NCBI RefSeq assembly: GCF_900114185.1
Contig: NZ_FOSE01000003.1
Coordinates: 62,001-126,000, forward strand
DNA: 64,000 nt
Direction of reading: 5' to 3'
DNA from: Cellulomonas sp. KH9
GTDB taxonomy: Bacteria; Actinomycetota; Actinomycetes; Actinomycetales; Cellulomonadaceae
Shown: positions 23,948 through 32,430 of the stretch, piece after piece
Layout of the letters: every line of letters starts with the position of its first letter
Numbering within the stretch: position 1 is the first letter of the stretch
Position numbers and translations under genes: made by a program
The notes under the pieces: generated by a model
What the model was told of the DNA's origin: nothing
Databases searched by the model: none
Seen by the model: the letters and a program-made list of their open reading frames with translations, nothing else

Positions 23948-24772
23948 TCAGCGGCCCTCGGCCGGCCCGGCGGGGCGGGGGATCCCGGCCCACGGCTCGG
24001 GGCGCGCCAGGTGCGACAGGCGCTGGACGGCCTCGGCGTGCGTCTCCGGCAACGGCTCCACCCACACACGCACGGGCTGGCGCACGGAGATCCGCACGTC
24101 GAGGTCCGCGCACCGCCCGGCGACGTCCGCGCGCAGCTCGGCCACCCGCGCGTCCACGTCGTCGTCGGTGCGGGTCAGCACCACGAACACCCCGCCCCCC
24201 AGCGTCGCCATGGGGTGGCCGGTGCCGAACGTCGCGCGCAGTGCCGCCCCCACGGCCGCGGACCGGGCGGCCCGCACCATCCCGGTGACGTGCCCCGCGG
24301 CGACGTCGACCACGGCCAGCCCGTGGCGCAGGGCGGGGTCCACGTCGTCCTGCTCCGCCACCAGGTACGTCTCCGCCAGGCGCACGGCCAGGTACTGCTG
24401 GGTCGGCAGCCCGGTCTCCGGGTCGACGCACGCGCCGGCCGTCACCAGCACGGCCTGCGCGTCCGACCAGCCCTCGTTGAGCGCGCGCACCGCGTCGATC
24501 GGGGGCGTGGGCCGCCCGGTGGACCGGTAGAGGCAGACCAGGTCGTCGAGCGTCTCCCCGATGCCCACGCCGTGCTCCCCGCGGGCGCGGCCCAGCGCCC
24601 ACGCGGCGCGGGACGGGTCGTCGTCGGCGAGCACGGCGACGGCCAGCGCGTCCACCGCCGGGTGGTACCAGTCGGAGGGTCGCCGCCACACGGAGGCGAC
24701 GCTCTCCTCGCGCCAACGCTCCCGCAGCCCCTCGGGCAGGGCGTGCCCGTCCTTGCCGATGTCCGTCGTCAC
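23948..24772 (-). CDS. Degenerate GGDEF-domain protein
   Basis: The 274-residue product (GTG 24772; no good ribosome site, start uncertain) has a helical N-terminal half (about 1-115). The GGDEF-like domain (about 118-255) opens with DPETGLPTQQYLAVRL, the usual start of such domains. The active-site signature is GGGVF within LGGGVFVVLTRTDDDVDARV instead of GGDEF. The Asp and Glu needed for metal and GTP catalysis are lost, so cyclic-di-GMP synthesis is unlikely. A sensory or regulatory role is more likely. Confidence 0.65.
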   Translation of the reverse strand: MTTDIGKDGHALPEGLRERWREESVASVWRRPSDWYHPAVDALAVAVLADDDPSRAAWALGRARGEHGVGIGETLDDLVCLYRSTGRPTPPIDAVRALNEGWSDAQAVLVTAGACVDPETGLPTQQYLAVRLAETYLVAEQDDVDPALRHGLAVVDVAAGHVTGMVRAARSAAVGAALRATFGTGHPMATLGGGVFVVLTRTDDDVDARVAELRADVAGRCADLDVRISVRQPVRVWVEPLPETHAEAVQRLSHLARPEPWAGIPRPAGPAEGR

Positions 24773-24962
24773 ACCGGAGGAGAGGGGCGGCGGGGCGGAT
24801 CGTGACGCGGATCGGGGTGGTTTCACCCGGTCGGCCCCAGGATCACCCGATCGGACGCGCCCGCCCGGTGTGCAGGGCAGCGTCGTCGCGCGGGCCCCGA
24901 CGGGCGGCTCACAGGCCCACGACCTGCGACGCCGCACGATTCGTCCCGGTCGTCCGACCTGC

Positions 24963-25002
24963 GGCACCCTGTTCGTCCGATCGGTCGGGTATGGCACCCT
25001 GT
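24963..25002 (+). promoter_or_regulatory. Direct repeats upstream of the membrane-tethered sigma gene
   Basis: GGCACCCTGT occurs exactly at 24963-24972 and 24993-25002, 30 bp apart, ending 56 bp before the sigma-fusion GTG. Two identical 10-mers at three helical turns could be activator sites or repeated -35-type elements for autoregulation. Confidence 0.4.
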
Positions 25003-25058
25003 AGCGGCGAGGCCGCACGCAGGCGGCGGCCCACCGGTAGACGTGACGAGGACCCGGC

Positions 25059-28000
25059 GTGGCGGCAGGCGCGAGCGACAACGACGTCGTCGAGGACGAC
25101 GCCACGTTGCTGAGCGCCACCCGTACGGGTGACTCCGCCGCCTTCGGTCGTCTCTACGAGCGGCACGCCGGGGCCGCGCTCGTCGTGGCGCGGCAGTACA
25201 CGGACTCCGCCCCGGACGCCGAGGACGTCGTCGCCGACGCGTTCGCCAACGTCCACCGGGCGCTGCTCGGCGGGCACGGCCCCGACGCGGCGTTCCGCGC
25301 CTACCTCTTCACCGTGGTGCGCCGCGTGGCGTCCGTGCAGCGCACCGCCGGTCGGCGTGCCGAGCCCACGGACGACGTCGCGACGCTCGAGACCGCCTCC
25401 GCACCGGTGGCCGCCGCGGAGGAGCCGACGCTGGCGGGCTTCGAGCGCAGCGTCGTCGCCCGCGCCTTCCGCTCCCTGCCCGAGCGCTGGCGCGAGGTGC
25501 TGTGGCACAGCGAGGTCGAGGGGCTGGCCCCGGCGCAGATCGCACCCATCGTCGGCCTGAGCGCCAACAGCACCGCCGCGCTGGCGTACCGGGCGCGCGA
25601 GGGTCTGCGCCAGGCCTACCTGCAGCAGCACCTGCAGGACCCGCTGGACGACGGCTGCCGGGCCGTCGCCGGCAAGCTCGGTGCGCACGTGCGCGGCGGG
25701 CTGGCGGCGCGCGACACCCGGCAGGTCGAGACGCACCTGGACGGCTGCGGGGAGTGCCGCGCGCTGGCCCTGGAGCTCGGCGACGTCAACCACGGGATGC
25801 GGGCCGTCGTGGCGCCGCTGGTGCTGGGGCTGCTCGGGCTCGGCGCGCTCGGGCACGACCTGCCGGTCGGCGGCGGCCTCGCGGCCGGCGCGGCGGCGCT
25901 GGGCCGGGCCGGGGGCGCCGGTGCGCCGGGCGGTGCCGGGGCGCCGGGTGGTGCCGGGAGCTCGGGTGGTGCCGGGACGGGCGGCTCGGGTGCCGGGGCG
26001 TCCGGTGCCGGGGCGTCGGGCGGTGCGGGCTCGGGTGCCGGTGCGGCCGGGTCGGCGGGTGCGGTCGGTGCCGGGGCGGGTGGCGTCGCGGCGACGGGTG
26101 CCGTGGGCACCGTCACCGGGGCGTCCGCAGCCGTCGGCGGTGCGACCGCGGCGAGCGGCGCCGCCGGCCTGCTGGCGGGGATGTCCGCCGGTGCCGTGGC
26201 GCTCGCGGCGGCCGCAGCGCTCGTGGTCGTGGGAGTGGTGGCCGCGGCCGTGCTCCTCGTCTCCGGCCCGGACGTGCTGGCGGACCCGACGCCGAGCGTG
26301 TCCGGTGCCGCCGAGGCCCGCCCCACGTCTCCGGCGCCGCGGCCGACGCCGGAGGGCACGTCCGCGCCGACGTCCGAGCCGTCGCCCGGCGCCGAGGAGG
26401 GCGCCCTCGGCGACGCGGCGCAGGACGACGCCGCCACGGACGACCGTGACGGCGGCGACCCGGAGGGTCGGAACACCGCGGCGCCGACACGCCCCTCCGC
26501 ACCGGCGACCCCGCCGGGCGCACGCCCCGTCCTCGCCCCGCCGGTCGACGTGGCCCCGGGCACCGGTCCGGGTGTCGACCCCGACCCCGACCCTGCTCCC
26601 GATCCCGATCCCGAGCCGCCGCCGGGGCCCGCCGACGTCGTCGTCATCGGCCCGGAGGGTGGCATCGCCCTCGCGGCCGGGGTCGCGGGGCAGGCCATCG
26701 AGCTGACGGTGAGCAACGCCGGTGGGCTGCCCGCCGCGGCGCTCGTGGCGGACGTCGAGCTGCCTGCCGGGGTGACGTTCCGACCGGGGGCGCTCGCGTC
26801 GCCCGGGTTCGGGTTCGGCCCGGTCGCCGCGGCCGAGGGCGACGGGTGGTCGTGCGTGGGCCGGGACGCCGGCACCGCCGCGACGTGCACGCTGCCGGGG
26901 CTCGACCCGGGCCGTGGTGCCGTCCTCTCGCTGCGGGTGAGCGTCGACGAGGGCTGGGTCAGCACGTCCGGCGACGAGGCCGTGCGCATGCGGATCATCG
27001 GCGAGGGGCGGACCTGGGAGCCCGCGCCGATGCGCGTACGGGTCGCGGCGTCACCGGCGCGGCTGGCGTTCGACGGCCCCGCGCCCACCGAGGTCCAGCT
27101 GGTCGCCGGCCGGGCGCGCACCCTGACGGTGCCCGTGCGCAACGCGGGCGGCACGGCCGTCACGCCCGCCGCCCCGGCGCGCGCCGAGCTGACCCTGCCG
27201 CCGGGCGTGAGCGCCACGGCCGCCGCACCGTGGTCGTGCGCCGCCGGGCAGGACGGCCCCACGGTGTGCCGTCACGCCGGTCTCGCACCCTTCGAGCGGT
27301 CGCCGCTCACCCTCACGCTGGTCAGCCCGTCCGGTGCCGCGACGGGCAGCGGGACGCTGCACGTGCGGCTGTCCCCGACGGGGCACCGGTCGGCCGAGAC
27401 GCACGTGGTGACCTCGTCCCTCGTGCGCCCCGCCGTGCTCGGCGTCGAGGTACCCGCCGCGCTCGACGTCGCGCCCGGCACCCCGGCCGACCTGGCCGTC
27501 ACGGTCGCCAACACCGGTGACCTGCCCGCCACGGGGACGTCGCTGGAGCTCGCGGCACCCGCCGGCGTGGCCGTCACGGACGCCGCGGGCGAGGGCTGGG
27601 CCTGCGCCCCGGCCGGCGCGACCGCGACCTGCACCACCGACCTGCCGCCCGGCGCCCGCGGCACCGTCACGGCGCGGGTCACGGCCCCCGCGGGCACCGT
27701 CGGCGCGCTCGGTGCGGCCACCGTCCGCGTGAGCGCGCCCGACGCCGACGCCCCCGCGGGCCCCGCGGCGGTGGCCGTCACCGCGATCGAGCCGGTCCTG
27801 TCCGTCACCGACGCGGCGGCGGTCGTCGACGCGACGCGCGGCGGCACCGTGGCGTTCGTCGCGGGTGTCGCGGGCACCCGCCCCGACGGCCGGCCCGCGG
27901 CCGACGCCGCCGCGGTGGTGGCGACCGTGACCCTGCCGCCCGGCATCACGCACGACCCGACGGCCGCCGGGCCGCAGACCGCCGGGTGCACCGCGACCGG

Positions 28001-29144
28001 GTCCGTCGTCAGGTGCGACCTGGGCGGCGTGCGCGCGGGCGGGTCCGTGCCCGTGCAGCTGCAGGTGCGGGCGGCCGGCGCCGTGCGCGGCACGGTCGAC
28101 GTGCGCCTGGCCGCGACGGGTGCGCAGCCCGCGGCCGCGTCCGTGCGGGTCGTGGTGGCATCGGGCAACCTCACCCCCGTGTGGTCGGGCGTCGGGGACC
28201 TCGACGTCACCGAGGTCGGCGCACCGCTGCTGCAGTGCGTCGGCGTGTACGGCGGGCCGTGCCCCGTCGTCCGGCAGGACCGCGACAACAACGGCCTCGA
28301 CATGCGTCCCCTGGACCAGGTGCCGCCGCCCGGCGCGCGCGCCGCGGTGCCCGTCTCGTCGCAGACGCGGCTGGCCGTCCCGGGCGGTCGGCCCGTGGTG
28401 TGGGCAGGGCTGTACTGGTCGGCCGTGCGCGGCCCGTCCGACGCCTGGAGCGGGGACCGCAGCACGGCCCGGCTGCGCAGCCCGGACGGCACGTGGACCG
28501 ACGTCACCGCCGGCTCCGTGGTCGACGTGGCCGACAGCAGCGGGCGGCAGTACTACCAGGCGGCCGTCGACGTCACGGACCTCGTGGCGCGCGGCGGGGC
28601 CGGGACGTGGGCGCTGGCGGACACCGCCGTGAGCGCCGGCCGCTCCGACCGCGACCCCACGTACTACGCGGGCTGGTCGCTCGTGGTCGTGCACGGGACG
28701 CCCGCCGCGCCCGGCACCCCCGGCGCCTCGTCCGTCACCGTCCACCAGGGCGGCGCCTGGATCGGGACGTCCGGCGCCGCCCCCGCCTTCGCGTTCGTCG
28801 GCGAGGCAGGCGCCCGCACCCGCATCGGCGTCGTCGCCTGGGAGGGTGACCGTGCCGCGTCGAACGACCGGCTGACGCTCTCGGGTGTGGGTCCGCTGCG
28901 CCCGCTGCGGTGGGACGGCACCGCGACGGTCGGCGGCGGCTCGGCCGGCAACGCGTTCGACTCCACCGCCACCGGCTGGGCCCACCCCAACTCCCTGGGT
29001 GTCGACGCCAAGGGGTTCGAGGAGGTCACGCTGCCGTCGGGCGTCGGGACGCTGACGCCGAGCACCGCGGGCGACCAGTACCTGATCGGGGTCATCACCG
29101 TGCGGACGGCCGCGCCGCCGTCGCTGCAGGCGCCGCGGCCCTGA
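25059..29144 (+). CDS. Membrane-tethered ECF sigma factor fused to zinc finger and large extracellular region
   Basis: The single 1361-residue frame contains, in order: sigma region 2 (about 24-95, APDAEDVVADAFANVHRALL); sigma region 4 (about 134-190, LAPAQIAPIVGLSANSTAALAYRA); a putative zinc finger HLDGCGEC (H226, C230, C233); and a hydrophobic patch (251-266). A Gly/Ala/Ser-rich linker (280-370) leads to a strong membrane helix (about 374-402), then a Pro/Thr-rich linker with an Asp-Pro tract (about 410-525). Beyond lie DUF11-like immunoglobulin-type repeats (about 526-1030) and a C-terminal domain (about 1035-1361) with VWAGLYWSAV and YYAGWSLVVVHG. ECF factors with C-terminal membrane extensions are known in actinobacteria, but this lets a sigma factor carry its own anti-sigma and sensor. 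The ligand is unknown. Confidence 0.85.
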   Translation: MAAGASDNDVVEDDATLLSATRTGDSAAFGRLYERHAGAALVVARQYTDSAPDAEDVVADAFANVHRALLGGHGPDAAFRAYLFTVVRRVASVQRTAGRRAEPTDDVATLETASAPVAAAEEPTLAGFERSVVARAFRSLPERWREVLWHSEVEGLAPAQIAPIVGLSANSTAALAYRAREGLRQAYLQQHLQDPLDDGCRAVAGKLGAHVRGGLAARDTRQVETHLDGCGECRALALELGDVNHGMRAVVAPLVLGLLGLGALGHDLPVGGGLAAGAAALGRAGGAGAPGGAGAPGGAGSSGGAGTGGSGAGASGAGASGGAGSGAGAAGSAGAVGAGAGGVAATGAVGTVTGASAAVGGATAASGAAGLLAGMSAGAVALAAAAALVVVGVVAAAVLLVSGPDVLADPTPSVSGAAEARPTSPAPRPTPEGTSAPTSEPSPGAEEGALGDAAQDDAATDDRDGGDPEGRNTAAPTRPSAPATPPGARPVLAPPVDVAPGTGPGVDPDPDPAPDPDPEPPPGPADVVVIGPEGGIALAAGVAGQAIELTVSNAGGLPAAALVADVELPAGVTFRPGALASPGFGFGPVAAAEGDGWSCVGRDAGTAATCTLPGLDPGRGAVLSLRVSVDEGWVSTSGDEAVRMRIIGEGRTWEPAPMRVRVAASPARLAFDGPAPTEVQLVAGRARTLTVPVRNAGGTAVTPAAPARAELTLPPGVSATAAAPWSCAAGQDGPTVCRHAGLAPFERSPLTLTLVSPSGAATGSGTLHVRLSPTGHRSAETHVVTSSLVRPAVLGVEVPAALDVAPGTPADLAVTVANTGDLPATGTSLELAAPAGVAVTDAAGEGWACAPAGATATCTTDLPPGARGTVTARVTAPAGTVGALGAATVRVSAPDADAPAGPAAVAVTAIEPVLSVTDAAAVVDATRGGTVAFVAGVAGTRPDGRPAADAAAVVATVTLPPGITHDPTAAGPQTAGCTATGSVVRCDLGGVRAGGSVPVQLQVRAAGAVRGTVDVRLAATGAQPAAASVRVVVASGNLTPVWSGVGDLDVTEVGAPLLQCVGVYGGPCPVVRQDRDNNGLDMRPLDQVPPPGARAAVPVSSQTRLAVPGGRPVVWAGLYWSAVRGPSDAWSGDRSTARLRSPDGTWTDVTAGSVVDVADSSGRQYYQAAVDVTDLVARGGAGTWALADTAVSAGRSDRDPTYYAGWSLVVVHGTPAAPGTPGASSVTVHQGGAWIGTSGAAPAFAFVGEAGARTRIGVVAWEGDRAASNDRLTLSGVGPLRPLRWDGTATVGGGSAGNAFDSTATGWAHPNSLGVDAKGFEEVTLPSGVGTLTPSTAGDQYLIGVITVRTAAPPSLQAPRP

Positions 29145-29161
29145 CGCTCGGTCCACGCAGG

Positions 29162-29239
29162 CACGCCACCGGTGGCGTGGGGGAAGGGTGCGCTGCCGGG
29201 CCGGGCGGGTCCCCCGATCCGGGCCCGGCCCGGCAGCGC
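29162..29239. terminator. Palindrome plus strong bidirectional terminator
   Basis: CACGCCACCGGTGGCGTG (29162-29179) is a perfect palindrome. Next, GCGCTGCCGGGCCGGG (29190-29205) and CCCGGCCCGGCAGCGC (29224-29239) form a perfect 16-bp stem with an 18-nt loop. The pair separates the convergent sigma-fusion gene and the hypothetical gene at 29246. Confidence 0.75.
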
Positions 29240-29245
29240 GGGTCC

Positions 29246-29629
29246 TCAGCCGGCGTCCCCCGAGCCGGTGAGGACGTCAGGGGTGCCCGGGTCGGTGTCG
29301 GGCACCGGCTCGAGCAGCCGCAGGTGGGTGATGCGCTCACCGAGGCTGCGGACGTCGCCCGCGGTGCCGGGCACCAGCGACAGCGCGGCGAACGTGTCGG
29401 CACCGGGCAGCGCCTCCTGCGCGAGCTCGCGCAGCAGGTCGGCCGTCTCCGCGATCTCCGCGGCGCCGGGGCGCGGGGTCGTTCCCGTGTCCGCGCCGTC
29501 CTGGGGGAGGCTCACGTAGAGCACGAAGCCGGCACGAGGGCCGGTGGGCGCGGGTGCCAGGGGCGCGGCGGCACGCGGGAGCGGTGGGTGGGTGGTGCGC
29601 GGGCGGCGCAACCGAGCGGGTGTGGTCAT
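29246..29629 (-). CDS. Hypothetical protein
   Basis: The 127-residue product has a basic, Pro-rich N-terminus (about 1-30). A conserved-looking core follows with FVLYVSLPQDG, an amphipathic helix EIAETADLLRELAQEALPGA, and TFAALSLVPGTAGDVRSLGERI. There is no signal peptide or membrane segment. GGAGACC precedes the ATG. I do not recognise the family. Confidence 0.55.
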   Translation of the reverse strand: MTTPARLRRPRTTHPPLPRAAAPLAPAPTGPRAGFVLYVSLPQDGADTGTTPRPGAAEIAETADLLRELAQEALPGADTFAALSLVPGTAGDVRSLGERITHLRLLEPVPDTDPGTPDVLTGSGDAG

Positions 29630-29895
29630 GGGAGGTCTCCGGGTGCGGGCGGCCGGCGGCGGGGCCGGCGAGGGGCTGCAGGGCTGGACGGGCGGTCCGG
29701 GTGGGAGCGGGTCAGGCCCGACACCAACGCGGATACCACCCGGACGCAGGTACGCGGCAGCCATGACGGGCGCACACCAGGGACATCACGGGACTCACCG
29801 GACGATCGTGGCACGGCGGTCCGTGTCACCCCAAGGAGTTATCGGCGTCGTCTCAGGCCGTGGGACCGGCCGTCCGAGACGCGAGCACGTGCGGG

Positions 29896-30531
29896 TCAGA
29901 CGATCCCGTACAGCCGGTCGCCCGCGTCGCCCAGGCCCGGGACGATGTAGGCGTGCTCGTCGAGCCGCTCGTCGACCGCGGCGACGACCACCTGGACGTC
30001 CGCGCGGTCCCCGACGAACTCCTCGACGACCTTGATGCCCTCGGGTGCCGCGATGAGGCACACGGCGGTGACGTCCCGCGCCCCGCGCTGCAGCAGGTAG
30101 TCGATCGACGCGACCAGCGTGCCGCCGGTCGCGAGCATCGGGTCGAGCAGGAAGCACTGCCGGCCCGTCAGGTCGTCCGGCAGGCGGTTGGCGTAGGTGA
30201 TCGCCTCGAGCGTCTCCTCGTCGCGCTGCAGACCGAGGAACCCGACCTCGGCCGTGGGCAGCAGGCGCGTCATGCCCTCGAGCATGCCGAGGCCCGCGCG
30301 CAGGATCGGGACCACGATCGGGCTGGGGTCCGCCAGCTTCTTGCCGGTCGTCGTCGCGACGGGCGTCACGACCTCGACCTCACGCGTCCGGACGTCCCGC
30401 GTCGCCTCGTAGGCCAGGAGCGTCACCAGCTCGTCGACGAGCTGGCGGAACGTGGGGCTGGGGGTCTTCGCGTCCCGCAGGACCGCCAGCTTGTGGGCGA
30501 CGAGCGGGTGGTCGGCGACGTGCAGGCGCAT
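29896..30531 (-). CDS. upp: Uracil phosphoribosyltransferase
   Basis: This 211-residue enzyme of pyrimidine salvage makes UMP from uracil and PRPP. The PRPP loop is [20 protein letters not shown] (about 128-147). The family ends with a uracil-binding segment, here [17 protein letters not shown]. The N-terminus [15 protein letters not shown] and full length match bacterial Upp. It diverges from tadA. Confidence 0.97.
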   Translation of the reverse strand: MRLHVADHPLVAHKLAVLRDAKTPSPTFRQLVDELVTLLAYEATRDVRTREVEVVTPVATTTGKKLADPSPIVVPILRAGLGMLEGMTRLLPTAEVGFLGLQRDEETLEAITYANRLPDDLTGRQCFLLDPMLATGGTLVASIDYLLQRGARDVTAVCLIAAPEGIKVVEEFVGDRADVQVVVAAVDERLDEHAYIVPGLGDAGDRLYGIV

Positions 30532-30678
30532 GGACCTCAGGGTAGTGCGAGGATGCCCCCGTCCGCCCGGGACGGGGGTCGCGGGCGTGCGGCGCACGCG
30601 GGGCCCGGTCCGCCGTGGCGGGCCCCGGACGGCCGCGGACCGGGCGGGACGACGACGGGAGGTGCTGTGGGGGAGCCG

Positions 30679-31239
30679 ATGCAGGGCACACCCGACGCGG
30701 GCCGTCCCGGTGGCGTGGGTTCCGCGACCGACGCGAGCGCGCCGGACGTGCCGCGGGTCGTCGTCGGGGAGCGCTCCGCCTGGGCGACGGCCGCCGACGA
30801 GGCGGCGATGGACCTCGCGCTCGCGGAGGCCCGCGCGGCGCTGGCCGGCGACGACGTGCCCGTCGGTGCGGTCGTGCTCGGGCCGGACGGCACGGTCGTC
30901 GGCCGCGGGCGCAACACGCGCGAGGTGGACGGTGACCCGACGGGCCACGCGGAGATCGTCGCGATGCGGCAGGCCGCCGCGGCGCTGGGCCGGTGGCGGC
31001 TCGACGGGTGCACCCTCGTCGTGACCCTGGAGCCGTGCCTGATGTGCGCGGGTGCGGTGCTGCAGGCGCGCGTGCCCCGCCTGGTGCTGGGCGCGTGGGA
31101 CGAGAAGGCCGGCGCCTGCGGGTCGCAGTGGGACGTCGTGCGGGACCGCCGATCGCCGCACCGCGTCGAGGTGGTCGCCGGGGTGCGGGCCGCGGAGTCC
31201 GCCACGCTGCTGCGGGACTTCTTCGCACCGCACCGCTGA
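30679..31239 (+). CDS. tadA: tRNA-specific adenosine deaminase
   Basis: The 186-residue protein has a cytidine/deoxycytidylate-deaminase fold. The zinc and catalytic motifs are [12 protein letters not shown] (His and the proton-shuttling Glu, about 89-100) and [11 protein letters not shown] (PCxxC, about 116-126). The enzyme converts the wobble adenosine of tRNA-Arg(ACG) to inosine. An N-terminal extension of about 30 residues is disordered. An in-frame GTG at 30667 behind GGGAGG is an alternative start that would add four residues. The upp-tadA neighbourhood is common in high-GC actinobacteria. Confidence 0.93.
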   Translation: MQGTPDAGRPGGVGSATDASAPDVPRVVVGERSAWATAADEAAMDLALAEARAALAGDDVPVGAVVLGPDGTVVGRGRNTREVDGDPTGHAEIVAMRQAAAALGRWRLDGCTLVVTLEPCLMCAGAVLQARVPRLVLGAWDEKAGACGSQWDVVRDRRSPHRVEVVAGVRAAESATLLRDFFAPHR

Positions 31240-31301
31240 GGGACGGGGACACCCGCGCGTCGCGGACGGTGGGGCGCCCCCAGGCGCGCCGCTCCGGCTG
31301 C

Positions 31302-32192
31302 TCAGCGCTGCGGCGTCGGGAGGAGCTCGGCCAGCTCGGACAGCGTCTCGCTGGTGCCCGCGTCCAGGGTGACGGTCGCGTACCGGTCGCCGCGGGTCGC
31401 CCCCCGGTTCACGACGACGACGGGCTTGCCGGCCAGCGCGGCGTGCCGGACGAACCGGCGCCCCGACTGCACGGTGAGCGACGACCCCGCGACCAGCAGC
31501 GCGTCGGCGGCCTCGACCATCGCGTACGCCCGCTCGACGCGCTCGCGCGGCACCGTCTCCCCGAAGTACACGATGTCCGGCTTGAGCACGCCCCCGCACT
31601 CGCGCGCCGCGTCCTCGGGGTCCGGCTGCCAGCACCCCTGCACGCGGAAGTCCGCGGTCTGCTCGACCACGGCGTCGGCGTCGGGCGCGATCTCCACGTC
31701 CGCCACCTGCCCCACCCGCTCGACGAACCCCGGGTTGAGCGCCTCCAGCCGGTCCGCCAGCGCGGCGCGCGGCACGACCCGGTGGCACCGCAGGCACACC
31801 ACCCGGTCGTACCGGCCGTGCAGGTCGATGACGTTGTGGGAGCCCGCCGCCTCGTGCAGCAGGTCCACGTTCTGCGTGATGACCCCGTGCACGACGCCCC
31901 GCTGCTCCATCACCGCCAGTGCCCGGTGCCCCGCGTTGGGCAGCGTCCGGTGCACGTGCCGCCAGCCCACGTGGTTGCGCGCCCAGTAGTGCCGCCGGAA
32001 CGCCTCGTCGCCCACGAACTGCTGGAACGTCATCGGGGTGCGCGGCGGGGAGTCGGGCCCGCGGTAGTCGGGGATGCCGGAGTCGGTCGAGACGCCCGCG
32101 CCCGTCAGCACCGTCAGCCGGTGGCCCGTGAGCAGCGCGACGACGTCTGCGAGCGACCCCGCGGTGACGGGGGCTGCCTGCGACGTGCTCAC
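31302..32192 (-). CDS. Sir2-family NAD-dependent protein deacylase (sirtuin)
   Basis: The 296-residue protein has the sirtuin NAD site [18 protein letters not shown] (about 28-45), the catalytic [12 protein letters not shown] and LHGRYDRV (His as base), and the zinc-binding cysteines CLRCH and CW..(9)..EC. The late [12 protein letters not shown] binds NAD. It removes acyl groups from lysines using NAD. GTG start near 32192; the frame is open further upstream but without support. It converges on tadA and lies next to the tRNA gene. Confidence 0.93.
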   Translation of the reverse strand: MSTSQAAPVTAGSLADVVALLTGHRLTVLTGAGVSTDSGIPDYRGPDSPPRTPMTFQQFVGDEAFRRHYWARNHVGWRHVHRTLPNAGHRALAVMEQRGVVHGVITQNVDLLHEAAGSHNVIDLHGRYDRVVCLRCHRVVPRAALADRLEALNPGFVERVGQVADVEIAPDADAVVEQTADFRVQGCWQPDPEDAARECGGVLKPDIVYFGETVPRERVERAYAMVEAADALLVAGSSLTVQSGRRFVRHAALAGKPVVVVNRGATRGDRYATVTLDAGTSETLSELAELLPTPQR

Positions 32193-32276
32193 CGGGCCAC
32201 GGTACGACGGCACGCTGTGAGCGGCCCGGGGGCGGATTGGGACCGACGGCGTCGACCGGGTACTGTGACCCCCCGA

Positions 32277-32363
32277 GGTAGCGTGTCCGAGCGGCCTAAG
32301 GAGCACGCCTCGAAAGCGTGTGTGGGTGAAAGTCCACCGTGGGTTCAAATCCCACCGCTACCG
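32277..32363 (+). tRNA. tRNA-Ser (anticodon CGA)
   Basis: The acceptor stem is GGTAGCG/CGCTACC with discriminator G. The anticodon loop is CTCGAAA within stem CACGC/GCGTG, giving anticodon CGA (codon UCG). A long variable arm (gtgggtgaaagtccac) is the class II feature of serine tRNAs, and the T loop is GGTTCAAATCC. The CCA end is not encoded (CCG follows). Accessory DNA begins right after it. Confidence 0.95.
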
Positions 32364-32371
32364 CCGCCAGC

Positions 32372-32412
32372 CGAAGGGCCCCACCCGCACGATGTGCGAG
32401 TGGGGCCCTTCG
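32372..32412. terminator. Terminator of the tRNA-Ser gene
   Basis: CGAAGGGCCCCAC (32372-32384) and GTGGGGCCCTTCG (32400-32412) form a perfect 13-bp stem with an inner GCAC/GTGC helix. It is followed by a T-containing tail (tcgttcgt). It also separates the tRNA from the convergent hsdR. Confidence 0.85.
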
Positions 32413-32430
32413 TCGTTCGTCTGCACCCGG

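Noticed and set aside
32364..32412. Repeat of the tRNA 3' end as an attachment site
   Set aside because: The symmetric sequence after the tRNA is a terminator stem, not a copy of the tRNA end, and I could not find a second copy near the far end of the accessory block by eye.
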